From Aegilops tauschii subsp. strangulata (lineage: Eukaryota > Streptophyta > Magnoliopsida > Poales > Poaceae): a stretch of DNA of 64,000 bases. The stretch lies in NCBI RefSeq assembly GCF_002575655.3, contig NC_053037.3:507726544-507790543 (forward strand). The letters run 5' to 3'. The translations under genes and the position numbers were made by a program. Below the pieces are notes generated by a model. That model ran no database searches. It saw only the letters and a list, made by a program, of their open reading frames with translations, and was not told the origin of the DNA. Positions 11,287-21,369 of the stretch are shown piece by piece. Numbering within the stretch: the stretch's first letter is position 1; every line of letters begins with the position of its first letter.

Positions 11287-13499
11287 TAGGTGGCAGTACC
11301 GTATATATGTGCATTATATACACAAGTGAAAACAAAAAAGGACACGGTCGCATAATATCGAAGTGGACTAGCCGTAGGTTCACATGGTTGTTATTTTCTT
11401 TCATGACACGGAACCTAACACACAAAGTGAACTGAAGAAAAGACTTCACACACCACTAGGTTCTCCACCACGCCTTCAAGAAGTCATCGCGCTATAACCT
11501 CTGTGGCAAAAGAGAAAGCAAATAAAAATGTATTGATGTTTGGTGTAAAAATGTGTTGAAGAAGAAAAAAAAGAACATCTATATAGAAAATGCAACAAAA
11601 TCTGACAATCAGTAAATAATCTAGAAAATATGGAACACAAAATTTCCCCTATTGCTGACTATGTGTTGTGCAATCTGTTTCTCTTATAGGTTGCCCAAAA
11701 ATACCATAAACTTGCCTGTAAACTCTGCAAAAGTTGCCCCTAATCCTTCCAATAGTTGCCTCTTTTATGTAAGCCTGGTTGCCTACCGATAGTTACCAAT
11801 TTCCAATGCATGTTCATGTAATGCAAAAACTTGTTCTTGCAAAAAAAAAAGCAACTCCCCCATAGCAAACTATCTTGCTCTCATATATATGTAAGAATTT
11901 ATTTTGTGTGGATGGTCCAGCACACAGAAAGCTTACGCAACGGCTTATCATGATTGTGTCTCGTTCGATGCAACTCACCTTACAATCATGTATAACTTGG
12001 GGATACACAAAATATGAAATGATAGAGGGGAAATAAAAGCTGTAAAATAAAACAACAACAAAAATAAGCAATTATATTCTCTAACACAGGCAACCATAGT
12101 CTGATTCATGGGCAACTATTAAAACACAAAATGTGATATCCAACTAGGCCATTGTTCTATGGGCAAAACTTACACATAAATTTTCCTTATCCCATCCTTC
12201 TTGAAACTGCCTTGATGAGATTACATTTCCCAGACTTTTGCCCCACGGAAGAACAACTGGTGTTCCCCTCGTCCATATATATTACTGTCCCACACATTCT
12301 TAGACAAGTTTTGATGTGAACTGAGCAACTCCATATTACCATATATGTTTTGATCCAACTTAATCTGCTACTGCGTTTTTTTAATGACAGCAAAAAGCCG
12401 ATGTGCTCTGTTTTGGGATTGATTGGGGCATTTAACTAAAAAAATACATGTGATATGTGTGATGAGGTGAGTTAGGGTTTAGGCACCTAAAAATCATCTA
12501 TTATTCAATCACCACCCCTATTCCCTCCGAAAAAGTTAAGTCGACTGAGCAAATCCCTCTATCAAAAAATGATGCAACTCCCTACTGCTTGAACTTTTAG
12601 AATTACCTCATGTGCACCTTTCTTTGCCCGTTTAACCTCACTTCCTCCTTCAACTTCATCAACCTCCCGGGTTGAGTTTTGCTTTGTGCGGCCATGCTTG
12701 CGTCCGACAGTGCTAATCCATGGCGCCAACTGGTTCTTTGGAAAATAAGATTATGTCAAACAAAAAGAGCATGGGTGATATGTGTAAAAAAAGGTATCTC
12801 AAAACCCACATGTAACCCCTGTTGTTTTGCCATTTCACCTCGCGCATCATTGGCATCATCGACCCTTTTTTCTTTTGCGTGCCATTCTGGAAACAAAGAA
12901 AAAAACACACATGATGAGCGTCAAAACAAAAAAGTAAGCAACTAGCATACGCTTCTTGGGCAACAACTATACCCCCCTAAACAAACACATAATTAATGAA
13001 AGAACACAAAAAAGTTAAGCAACTAGCATAGACTACTTGGGCAACTACTGTACACCCCCTAACCCACCCTATGCAAATTCTCAAAATTGTTAGAAGTTCA
13101 TAAACAGAAGCCATAGGTTCCACCCCCCCCCCACCCCCCGCGCGCGCTACATAAACACAACTCATTTGTTGAGACGCTCCTTTACAGCTCGGCACTACGC
13201 CTATACATGAAAATATCTTCATCAGAGTAGTTACACTTCTCCCATGTTGCCTTAACCAGAGCTATTTGGCAAATCGATCAATCTCCGGTGACTAGTGAGA
13301 AGTTATTCTAATCCAACTAGGAGCAGGTCTCTGGCACTAAAAAGTTCAATATTCATCCTTGTTCATCTGGCTCAAAACCATCCCACCTCAACCTCCCTAT
13401 CTACTCCCTCCTTACTTAAAAAATCTGAGCAACTGCTACTTAAGTTGAGAGCAACTCATACCGCATTGCCAATAACTCTTGTATTTCAACTATCTCGCC

Positions 13500-14060
13500 T
13501 TGTCTCTCACTCCAGTCTGCTCAACAAGTATGTCGCCACCACCACTGCCATGCTCGTGCTTAGCTCTGGCGACGCCACCATGACCTGCCCCTACCCAAGC
13601 CTCCTCACAGCACAAAAATCTCTCCCCATGCAAAAATCAATAAGCAAACCCCGCCACCGCCGCGCCCCTCATGCACTACCCCCGTGACAATGCCGCATCA
13701 GCTAAGAAAGGAATAACAGCCACCCCTACCCGCATGTCGTTCAAACAACCATGGACCCCACCCACCGACCACAAAAATCATCGAGCCGCTGGTCTCGATT
13801 TGGCTGCCGCATGGGTCAATACAAGTTGCCGTCGTGCCCCCGTTCGGTTGCGCGGCCGCACAACCAAGTCATCCCCCAAAACGTCCAGCAAAAATATCGA
13901 ATTGAACACGGGGAAAAGTGGGCGTAGGGTTTAACTCTGTGTCGCCGCCGATTTGCGCCCATGGTCGGCTCTCGCGATGAAGAATCCTGGTGAAAATCAC
14001 AACCAAACTCGCTGAAACCCTCGCTTCATCGTTGTCGGAGAGAAATGGGGAAGAAGAGCA
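13500..14060. other. GC-rich insert in the GCAACT block, possible captured gene fragment
   Basis: GC content rises sharply compared with both flanks and GCAACT motifs disappear. Short frames on both strands exist but none has a recognisable domain. Confidence 0.25.
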
Positions 14061-14075
14061 CTTGTCTAAAAACTG

Positions 14076-14640
14076 AAGCAACTAGAATGCCAAAAAAATC
14101 ATCATGATAAAAATCAATACAATCTCCATGCAAAAACACTGATTTCATTTCCTAAAAGTAGTAGAGAAAACTAACTGCATTCAGATGATTTTCTTTTTTG
14201 TGTGCACAAGAACAGTCGGGTACCACAGTCCCTGATAGACTTCCCGAAAAACAACTCCAGGTTGCAAATTTGAAGCAACTTTACTTCAATTGTAGGCAAC
14301 TCATGCTAAAAAGTGAAACAACTAGAATGCACAAAAAAATCTTGGTGGTAAAATCAATATAATCTCCCAGTAAAAACACTGATTTCACTTCCTAAAAGTA
14401 GTCAAAAAAACTAGCTGCATTCAGATGATGCTCTTTTTTGCACAAGAACGGTCAGGTACCACAGTTCCCCGATAGACTTTTCCCAAAAAACAACTCCATG
14501 TTGCAAATTTGAAGCAACTTTACTTCAACTATAGACAACTCATGCTAAAAAGTGAAGCAACTATAATGCACAAAAAAATCTTGGTGGTAAAAATCAATAC
14601 AATCTCCGTAAAAACACTGATTCCATTTCCTAGAAGTAGT
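14076..14640 (+). repeat. 240-bp tandem repeat, about 2.4 copies
   Basis: GAAGCAACTAGAATGC-type starts fall at about 14075, 14315 and 14555, a period of 239-240 bp. Each unit contains CACTGATTTCA, a GCATTCAGATGAT segment, GGTACCACAGT and AAACAACTCCA in the same order. Copies are close to identical apart from small changes. Confidence 0.85.
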
Positions 14641-14889
14641 AAAAAGCACACACATAGGTTTATCCAACTTGTGGTATTTTTGCAGGCAACTATGTGCGAA
14701 AAGTATGAACACCTTCTATCAATCGACTTAATCAGTAGAAAATAATTACTCATGTTCATTTTGCTAGAGAAAATGTGTCAATCCATCGAGCCATCCATCT
14801 AACCCATGTCAGGGGCACTTGAGCAACACAAGACCTGATCTAGTTGAGAAATTAGTACATAATAATTGAGCAACACATGAACGAATCTG

Positions 14890-15620
14890 CTCTCCTCACC
14901 ACTCTGTTCTTCTACTTGAGAAACTGAAACTAGTAGACACATCTATCAAGCTGGACTCATACTTGAGGATGTAGCAGCAACACACAAACCTAACCAGTGA
15001 GTTGAGGAAGTGAGCAGGGATGAGGAAAGAGAGAGACGAACCTTGGGTGCCGCTGATGGATCTGCCCCTTCCTAGGCGAGAAGGATGGTCGGAGGGATCC
15101 GCTGTCATGTGTGCTGGATAGGAGAGAAGTCAAGGTGAGGGCCGCCAAATCCAAGCGAACAGAGGGTGGGGGGAGAGGCGGGGTACCTTAAATTGCTTCA
15201 TGGAACTAGGGGTCGGAGCAGAGGAACCTCCATAGGCGGGTGGCAAAGCTTGGGGTACAAGTGACGGCAACCATGGCAGATCTGGACCTGGTCGTCGTGG
15301 TCGATCTCCCTCTCCTGGTGAGGGAAGGAAGAGAGGGTGGGAGACGAGATGAGGAAGAGAGACGGTGGGGAAGATGGCAGTTATTGTCTCCACGGAAGGC
15401 TAGGAGACCGTGGCGCTGCTCCTCTGTCTCCGCGGCCGACGGGCACGCCGGGCTCCTCCGGTCCAACACCTCCCGCTCGACCTCCGAGCATCGACGCCGA
15501 CGCCTTTCCTTCTTCGCCGCCTCATCACTGATCGGACTAGACGGAGACAAGAAAAAGGGGGATCGGCATATGTTTTTCCCCTGAAGAGGAAGATAGCGAA
15601 GCGGTGGTCGCTAACTCTTG
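14890..15620 (-). other. GC-rich stretch in TAF9 intron, minus-strand exon-like fragment
   Basis: On the minus strand an open stretch at about 15550-15206 (114 codons) is followed by AAGGTACC, which could be a splice donor, near 15187. Composition resembles a first exon with leader, but no protein family is recognised. It could be the end of the transposon block or a captured gene piece. Confidence 0.25.
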
Positions 15621-15725
15621 TCGTGTAGCGCGTGCGCTCGAGACGATGAACCAGCGCAGCTGCGCGACTAAGAATTCAGGAAGATAATATGCTAGGGTTT
15701 TTGGTGAGATTTGTAGTACTCATAC

Positions 15726-16025
15726 CTCGCGGGGCGGCGGCTGGGAGAAGGAGAAGTTGACCTTGGCCTGGATGGCGAGGCGGACGTCGTCGGCGTCGAG
15801 CTGGGGCTTGGCTGCGTGGTCAGCGTAGACCTGGGCGTCGCCGAGCACGTCCCCGACGTAGCGGTAGGCTAGGTCCAGGAACTGGTGCAGGACCCGCGGC
15901 TCGTACTCGCCCTCGCCGAGCCCCATCGACCGGAGGAGCTCCCGCACCACGCGCGCGTCGCGAGGCTCGTCCGGGCAGGAGGCTCCTCCCGCCGCCGCCG
16001 CCGTGGACGGAAGCGATGGCCGCAC
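15726..16025 (-). CDS. TAF9: TAF9 exon 1, histone-fold domain (start codon unclear)
   Basis: TAF9 is a TFIID subunit, also found in SAGA-type coactivators; its histone fold pairs with TAF6 in the nucleus. The exon carries the whole fold: helix 1 around [13 protein letters not shown], then [40 protein letters not shown] and [10 protein letters not shown]. The donor GTATGAG follows directly. The exon joins in phase 0 to 1-54. The odd point is the start. The position where I place residue 1 (16025-16023) reads GTG. The frame stays open upstream to a TAA at 16103-16101 without any ATG, and the first in-frame ATG (15926-15924) lies inside helix 1. Options are loss of an ancestral ATG (pseudogene), non-AUG initiation (GTG here or ACG at 16094-16092), or an upstream exon. 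Confidence 0.85.
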
Positions 16026-16098
16026 GCCGCCGCTGTCTGATTGTTGTGTCTTGGCTGGTGGAGGTTTCGGGAACGAATCGGGGTCAGATGTCGTCTTG

Positions 16099-16107
16099 TT
16101 TTATATA
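16099..16107 (-). promoter_or_regulatory. Probable TATA box of TAF9
   Basis: TATATAAAA on the minus strand, 74 bp upstream of the GTG at 16025. Transcription starting about 30 bp downstream would give a 5' leader of roughly 45 bases. It lies only 28 bp from the 5' end of the divergent tRNA gene. Confidence 0.45.
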
Positions 16108-16135
16108 AGTGAGAAGTAGCACTAGATACAAGAAT

Positions 16136-16217
16136 GACGCTTTGGCCGAGTGGTTAAGGCGTGTGCCTGCTAAGTACATGGGGTTTCCCCGCGAGAGTTC
16201 GAATCTCTCAGGCGTCG
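16136..16217 (+). tRNA. tRNA-Ser, anticodon GCU
   Basis: 82 bases folding as a class II tRNA. Acceptor stem GACGCTT pairs with AGGCGTC with one G:U pair, and the discriminator base is G at 16217. The A box is TGGCCGAGTGG and the B box GTTCGAATC. The anticodon loop CTGCTAA has anticodon GCT at 16169-16171, reading AGC/AGU serine codons. The long variable arm TGGGG-TTT-CCCC(G) is typical of tRNA-Ser, and the T stem is GAGAG/CTCTC. CCA is not encoded and no intron is present, as expected for a nuclear plant gene. It is transcribed by RNA polymerase III from the internal promoter, away from TAF9. Confidence 0.97.
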
Positions 16218-16790
16218 TGTTTTTTTTTTCATTTTTTTCTGTCTCATTTCATCTACTTCATTTTTCTCTCTGTCTTATTTCTATCTACTCTATTTTCTCT
16301 GTGTATTATTTATCTATTTTCCGTGAAAGTTTTTTCCTTAATTCCCAGGCGTGGATTTTTTAAAGGGACATTCACATTTATGCCTCTAACTCGAACCCAC
16401 TACTCGAAATTACCCCTAACTTTTTGATGTGCTCAAATTTGCACCTAAAAATATTTTAGGTCGCCAGAATGCCCTTCCATCTGGTCAAAGTTGTTTTTCC
16501 CTTTCATAACAAATTCACATGAACCCAAAAGAATGCAAAATAAGAATCTCTCAGGCGTCGTCATTTTTTTCATTTTTTTTCTCTGTCTTATTTCATCTAC
16601 TTCATTTTTTTCTCTGTCTTATTTCTATCTACTCTATTTTCTCTGTGTCTTATTTATCTATTTTCCGTGAAAGTTTTTTCCTTAACTCCCAGGCGTGGAT
16701 TTTTTAAAGGGACATTCACATTTATGCCTCTAACTCGAACCCACTACTCGAAATTACCCCTAAATTTTTTATATGCGCAAATTTGCACCT
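16201..16790 (+). repeat. Tandem duplication carrying the tRNA 3' end
   Basis: GAATCTCTCAGGCGTCG, the last 17 bases of the tRNA (16201-16217), recurs at 16544-16560. Both copies are followed by the same T-rich CTGTCTTATTTC...CCGTGAAAGTTTTTTCC...CAGGCGTGGATTTTTT sequence and by the left arm of a MITE. The period is about 343 bp. The second copy of the tRNA piece lacks both promoter boxes apart from part of the T arm, so it is an inert remnant. Confidence 0.85.
16220..16229 (+). terminator. Pol III terminator of tRNA-Ser
   Basis: Ten consecutive T on the coding strand beginning three bases after the tRNA 3' end. Confidence 0.9.
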
Positions 16791-17102
16791 AATATTTTCT
16801 AGTGCTTATAGCATTAAAAAATTATTTAGGATGAATGCAAATAAATGCACGTGTAGGTGATGAACGTAAATGACATGTGCGTGTAGGTGATATTCTTATG
16901 AACATTTTCATATCGTATTTGTGTTTTTCTAAGTTCATATGAATTTTCAAAGTTTTGGTCAAACAAGTTTGACAAGCTGGAAGGGCATTCAGGATTTCTG
17001 GGGACCTAAAATGCTTTTTGGGACAAATTTGAGCACATCAAAAAATTATGGGTAACTCTAGGAGTAGACGCAACTTAGGGGCATAAATGCAAATGTCCCT
17101 TT
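16706..17102. mobile_element. Fold-back MITE with long inverted arms
   Basis: AAAGGGACATTCACATTTATG at the left end matches the reverse complement of the right end (CATAAATGCAAATGTCCCTTT). Similarity extends inward through GATGTGCTCAAATTTG and beyond, for roughly 90 bp on this copy. The left arm alone occurs a second time at 16362-16540 because of the tandem duplication. That longer arm continues into GGTCGCCAGAATGCCCTTCCA, which matches the right arm inverted. No coding capacity. Confidence 0.7.
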
Positions 17103-17456
17103 GTTTTGAATTCATTTCTCTGGCATATTTCTCTATACTCAAGTGTTTTTACTCTTTTTCTCTGTCTTATTTCATTCTACTCCATTTTTCTCTCTGTTCT
17201 ATCTACTCCATTTTCCCTCTGTCTTATTTTTTTTCATGAACGGATATTTTACCCCAAGGCATCAACATTTTTTATTCTCTGGCTTATTTCTCTATACTCA
17301 AGTTTTTTTACTCCAAGATTGACTCATGATGATGTGTTCATATGTTTTGTTATAGCTACTTGCTGGTACTAACATGTCTTTCTTGTTAGAATTTAGCAAT
17401 CATTTTAGTGGTGGGCTGAAACATCATAAAATAGGTTTCCTCCGTAAGAAAAATAT
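17103..17456. other. Pyrimidine-rich non-coding sequence
   Basis: Imperfect repeats of TCTCTGTCTTATTTC and CTATACTCAAGTTTTTTTACTCC, related to the sequence downstream of the tRNA. The last phrase recurs at about 17783-17810, beyond the Stowaway insertion. No gene seen. Confidence 0.5.
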
Positions 17457-17458
17457 TA

Positions 17459-17714
17459 TTTCCTCTGTTTTATTTACTCTGCATTTTAGAGTTGGCTGAA
17501 GTCAAACTTCTAAAAGTTTGACCAAATTTATAGAAAAGAATATAAATATTTACCATAACAAATCTATATGATGTGGAAGTACATTCAATAATTAATCTAA
17601 TGGTGTTGATTTGTTATTGTATATTTTAATATTTTTGTCTATAAACTTTGTCAAAGTTTACAAAGTCTGACTTTGACCAAAGCTAATACGCGGAGTAAAT
17701 AAAAACGGAGGGAG
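17459..17714. mobile_element. Stowaway-like MITE (Tc1/mariner type)
   Basis: The right end reads ...AAAACGGAGGGAG followed by TA. The left end, after TA, reads TTTCCTCTGTTTTATTTACTC, matching the inverse of the right end with a few changes. The arms include the AAGTTTGAC/GTCAAACTT segments typical of Triticeae Stowaway elements. 256 bp, non-coding. Confidence 0.8.
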
Positions 17715-17716
17715 TA

Positions 17717-18745
17717 TAATATTACAAGCCCATACTCCAAGGCAATATATTTTTGAATTTAATTCCCTGGCCTATATCTCTATACTCAAGTTTTTTTTAA
17801 CTCCAATTGACTCGTGCCGATGAGCGGGCGGCAGGGGTTGGTTTGGACGGGGCAACTTGTAGGAGTGGAAGAGCGTCGAGGGAAAGTTCCCTCCCACCAA
17901 GCTCGGGTTGGTTTTTGCTATACGCAAAAACGGAGGTTGATATTCTATATATACGGTTTGGGACGCTGGTTTGCAGTTTACCGCAAAATAAAATTACAAT
18001 ACAACCGGTTTTACCGTGTCTGACTTGGATGTTTATTTTTTTGCCCAAAACACTACAACAACAATTATTTTTATAATACGTTTCTTTTACGGTATGTGCT
18101 AGAGTTTCTCTAAGCCAAACAACGCCTCATGGTATGAACACAGCCGACGATGCATCGCAGCACGTCGTAGCCATTACGGTTGCACGCCTAGCTTGGTGAC
18201 CTTTGCTTTGTGCTCGCTCGAGAAGCTTGCAATGCATCAGCTCACCTCCAACGACATCGATGCCTTACCGATCGGCATGAAAATGAAAAAAACGCTCATA
18301 AAACTAGAAGAGAGACCATGTTTTCAAGGTAGTTTTGTCCAAAATATTGCCACATGGTGATAGTCAACCTATCACGTGTATGTAAATCAAAGCCCATACA
18401 GCCCTGATAGGTACTTATAATTTTATAAGAATTAAGAATTTAATAGTAGCTATTTTTTCCATTCAAGAAAAAGATATACTTGAGTAGCTATTTTTTGGCG
18501 GTTAAGAGAATATTTTTTTCAGGGGTTATTATGAACCCTCCAATAGGTCTAGGGCTTCTGCTGGGGCCTGGCTTCCGGTCCATCCCCACCCGGCGCAAAA
18601 TCGGCGAGGGGAGCCTCTGCCGAGCGCGGCGGCGCTGCGAAATTTCTAAATTGAGTCGGCCGGCCAGACGGCCTCGTTAGCTTCCTAGACTCCCTGGAGA
18701 CGAAGCGGAGCCGTGTCCGTATCCAAACTGGTCGTGGGGTGGGGG
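17717..18745. other. Intergenic, nothing recognised
   Basis: No sustained frame and no transposon end was identified. A GC-richer part starts near 18540, towards the F-box gene. Confidence 0.5.
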
Positions 18746-18749
18746 AGCA

Positions 18750-18865
18750 TATAATCTCCACCTCTCCGAAGACAGGGAAGGCGTGGATTTTGCTCACCCA
18801 AATCGCCGAGCCACGACTTCTTCCGCAGCCCCGCGCCGGGCTCCGCCGGCACCACTCAGCAGCAG
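18750..18865 (+). promoter_or_regulatory. Probable promoter and non-coding first exon of the F-box gene
   Basis: TATAAT at 18750-18755 is followed by a GC-rich stretch ending in CAGCAGCAG with the donor GTAAGA at 18866. A fitting acceptor is CTGCAG at 18973-18978, so the leader would continue at 18979 to the ATG at 19031. This is inferred from splice signals and composition only. Confidence 0.4.
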
Positions 18866-19030
18866 GTAAGATTACAGGTGACAGGTGACTGGGGATTTGG
18901 GATGCAACTACAGTAGTGAATATCAATTTCAGCATGACTGGGTTATTACTGAACATGATTTATCAGTTTAGTCTGCAGCAGCTCATGCGAAAAATTGTCT
19001 AGCAGACACCCTGCAAAAAGAAGATCAACT

Positions 19031-20961
19031 ATGATGTTGTCCTCGGACAAATTTACCGCTAAAAGAAGCAAATCCGAGCCTGTGATCCATAGTCTCCCGG
19101 AGGTAGGTCCAAGGACATTATTAAGTTCTGAATTAATCTGAATATCCTTTAGTGTCCTCATCTAGTTTTTTTTTCAAACATCCAGGGCATTCAGGGTAGT
19201 ATCATGATTCTTCTAACTCGTAGGAGTACTGAATTTTCTGTCTGTCCTGATCCAGGGTATCATGCACGACATAGTATCAAGGCTGACACTGAAGGATGCC
19301 GTGAGGGCCAGTTTGGTGTCGACAAACTGGAGACGGCTGTGGACATGCCATTCCAATTTATGCTTTGACAGTCCTACGATCCTGAACCGCGAGTATGGCA
19401 CCATTAGCAGGAGGGGTAGCAGGAGGGGTAGAAGAAGACGCAGGTTCATCAGGCGTATCAATGCTATCCTGGAATCCCACAGTGGCACACGGCTAAGAAG
19501 ATTTGATATCACGTTTGCTCTTGACACAAGGCACACGGAACATCTGGATCGATGGCTCAAGTTCGCACTCGATTCCAGGGCGTCTGAGATTGCTATTAAT
19601 TTGCACCCTGTGTTCTACAAGGATTCTGTGAGGTCATATGAATGGGAGGATACATACACCTTGCCGTTTCATATGTTTAGCAGTCAAGGGGCATCTTACA
19701 TTGAGTCACTCCAGCTCACCTTTGCATCGTTGAAGCTGCCCGGCGATTTCGATGGCCCTTTGAACCTTAGAGTGCTGGATCTCCAGACTGTTCATGTGTC
19801 GGAAGGAGATCTCGAGCTGCTGTTGTCCAAGTGCAGTGCATTGGAGTGTTTGCGCCTCGGTCGTTGTTACCCACTGCTTAATCTGAAAGTGCAGAATCCA
19901 CTATGTCGGCTGCGTAATTTATCTGTCCGGGGATGTCAGCTGCAGGTTATGGAATTCAGTGCTCCGAATCTAGCAAAATTTGAGTATTCAGGTCAGGCCG
20001 TACCCATTACACTCGGTGAATCCATGAAGCCAACAGAAGCTACTGTGACGCTCTTGGGATATGATGACACTCTTGAACATGTCTTCACCGAACTTCCAAA
20101 GACCCTGTCTCGCGTGGAGATACTATCTGTGAACACTTGCATAAACACCGAGGTACTGTGCCGACCAGCATGATGCATGTTTCATTTCCATCTATGTAAA
20201 AAGGGTATGCCATGTAAATATCGTTTTGTTGACCGTAGGTGGTTGGATTTTCAAATTGCCTGATGAAGTTTACTCATCTGATAAAACTGGAGGTGACTGT
20301 AAGTATTCTCGGGGACTCGAGAATCAGAAATGGGATTCTTCGTTTAGTGAGTCTTCTAGAGGTGGCCCCTCTTCTGCAAAGGCTCGAGTTAAATGTAAGT
20401 GTCCCTCTTCCTGTGATGCATGTCTCCTGTTTATCTTTTGAGACAAACCATGTCTGCTTAGTGCTTGATGCATTTGATTCGCCCTAGTTTGCACTGCAAC
20501 TACAACTGCTTATACTAGATTAGACTACATGGAACTGTAATTCGGATTGTTAAATTTGATTTAAAGGGAGGACAACTCTTAAGTTTCAGTCTCCAATGCT
20601 GCTTGTGCTGTTATCTAACTTTCGATAACCCTTATATTTTCAGATGCTTCCACATGTGTCGGTTGGGGTTTCCAACGAGCCTGAAGCTTACTGGCATTTT
20701 CAGCCGTGCGCCCACCGTCATCTTGAGCAGTTTGAGGTTTCAGGGTTTATCGGTCTAAGAGGTCAACTTGAGGTGGTATTGTGCATCCTTGACAACGCAG
20801 TGGCTCTGAGGCGGATGTCCATAGAACCAAGGGTGACGGCATATGATCGTGTCTTTGGACACTGGGCGGGGTTTGAGCATAATATAGGAAAAGGCAGGGC
20901 ATGTGCCTTGGCCTTTTTTTCTCCTGAAGACTATCCTGGCGTGCAGATTGAGATCTTCTGA
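19031..20961 (+). CDS. F-box / LRR (AtMIF1-type) protein, four coding exons, intact
   Basis: Exons: 19031-19102, 19256-20152, 20239-20394 and 20644-20961. All introns have GT...AG ends and lie in phase 0, giving 480 residues (479 if the second of two adjacent ATGs is used). The F-box spans the first junction: HSLPE in exon 1 joins GIMHDIVSRLTLKDAVRASL and TNWRRLW in exon 2. Exons 2-3 carry leucine-rich repeat material (LRVLDLQTVHVSEGDLELLL, CSALECLRLGRC, LRNLSVRGCQL). The last exon has the HRHLEQFEVSGFIGLRGQLE segment common to the C-terminal LRR domain of grass F-box proteins. Such proteins bind SKP1 through the F-box and recruit substrates to SCF ubiquitin ligases; the substrate is unknown. 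A basic RRGSRRGRRRRRF stretch follows the F-box. A degraded copy of the last exon lies at 57217-57595. Confidence 0.92.
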
Positions 20962-21369
20962 AGGACCTTGGGTGTTTTTGGCTTCAGCTGTTGTATGCCT
21001 GAAGAGTGAAGGGCAACAAATAGGCAAGTGTGAGCCCCAGCACAGCCTTTCGTTTGTGTGTACATATTCTGGGGGCTTGCTGATCTAATAATGTGTAAGA
21101 AAAAACATATTCATTTACTTATGTCTGAGAAAAGCTTGGTCGAATTTGTGCCAGCCATATGTAATCTTATCTACTAAGGAGTGTGAAACTGCTTCACTGC
21201 AAGGCCCTGCTGATTCAAGATACTCTGTTCATTTCTTTTACTTTGCATATCAGGTATCGTTAGGACTGGCATTTGACCAGCAATTACTTTATTAATATGT
21301 ACTTTCTTGATTTTTGTAAAAGAGCATGAGGCAAGCAAACTACATTCGTCCAAACCATCGTAAGTACTG
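20962..21369 (+). other. 3' region of the F-box gene
   Basis: Non-coding. The stretch from the stop to about 21235 is also present in the fragment at 57217-57595, which suggests it belonged to the same transcribed or duplicated unit. Confidence 0.5.

Larger units (their letters stand above)
6985..14760 (+). repeat. Non-coding block punctuated by about fifty GCAACT motifs (unclassified transposon)
   Basis: The hexamer GCAACT, most often inside AGGCAACTT, GGGCAACTA or GAAGCAACT, recurs roughly fifty times by eye in less than 8 kb, against about two expected by chance. It is mostly on the plus strand, with AGTTGCC copies on the other strand around 9000-9600. Between motifs lie several local tandem duplications (8061-8990, 9001-9600, 14076-14640). 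No frame longer than about 140 codons and no recognisable domain occurs. It is probably the interior of one or more non-autonomous DNA transposons; ends were not identified. Confidence 0.6.
55..15725 (-). other. TAF9: TAF9 intron 1, about 15.7 kb, filled with transposons
   Basis: The donor is GTATGAG at 15725 downward and the acceptor ACAG ends at 55; both are canonical. Nearly all of the length can be assigned to inserted or repetitive DNA: a retroposon at 525-1719, a PIF/Harbinger element at 2846-6521 and the GCAACT-punctuated block at 6985-14760. The Harbinger element is transcribed opposite to TAF9. Confidence 0.75.

Noticed and set aside
6985..14760. CRISPR-like or satellite array
   Set aside because: The repeated word is only 6-9 bases, spacing is irregular, and the host is a plant nuclear genome.
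15206..15550. 114-codon minus-strand frame as a second coding exon of TAF9
   Set aside because: Exon 1 joins exon 2 exactly without it and the sequence has no TAF9 similarity.
16519..16707. Short hydrophobic frames downstream of the tRNA (membrane peptide)
   Set aside because: They arise from the T-rich repeated tract and occur in both tandem copies; not genes.
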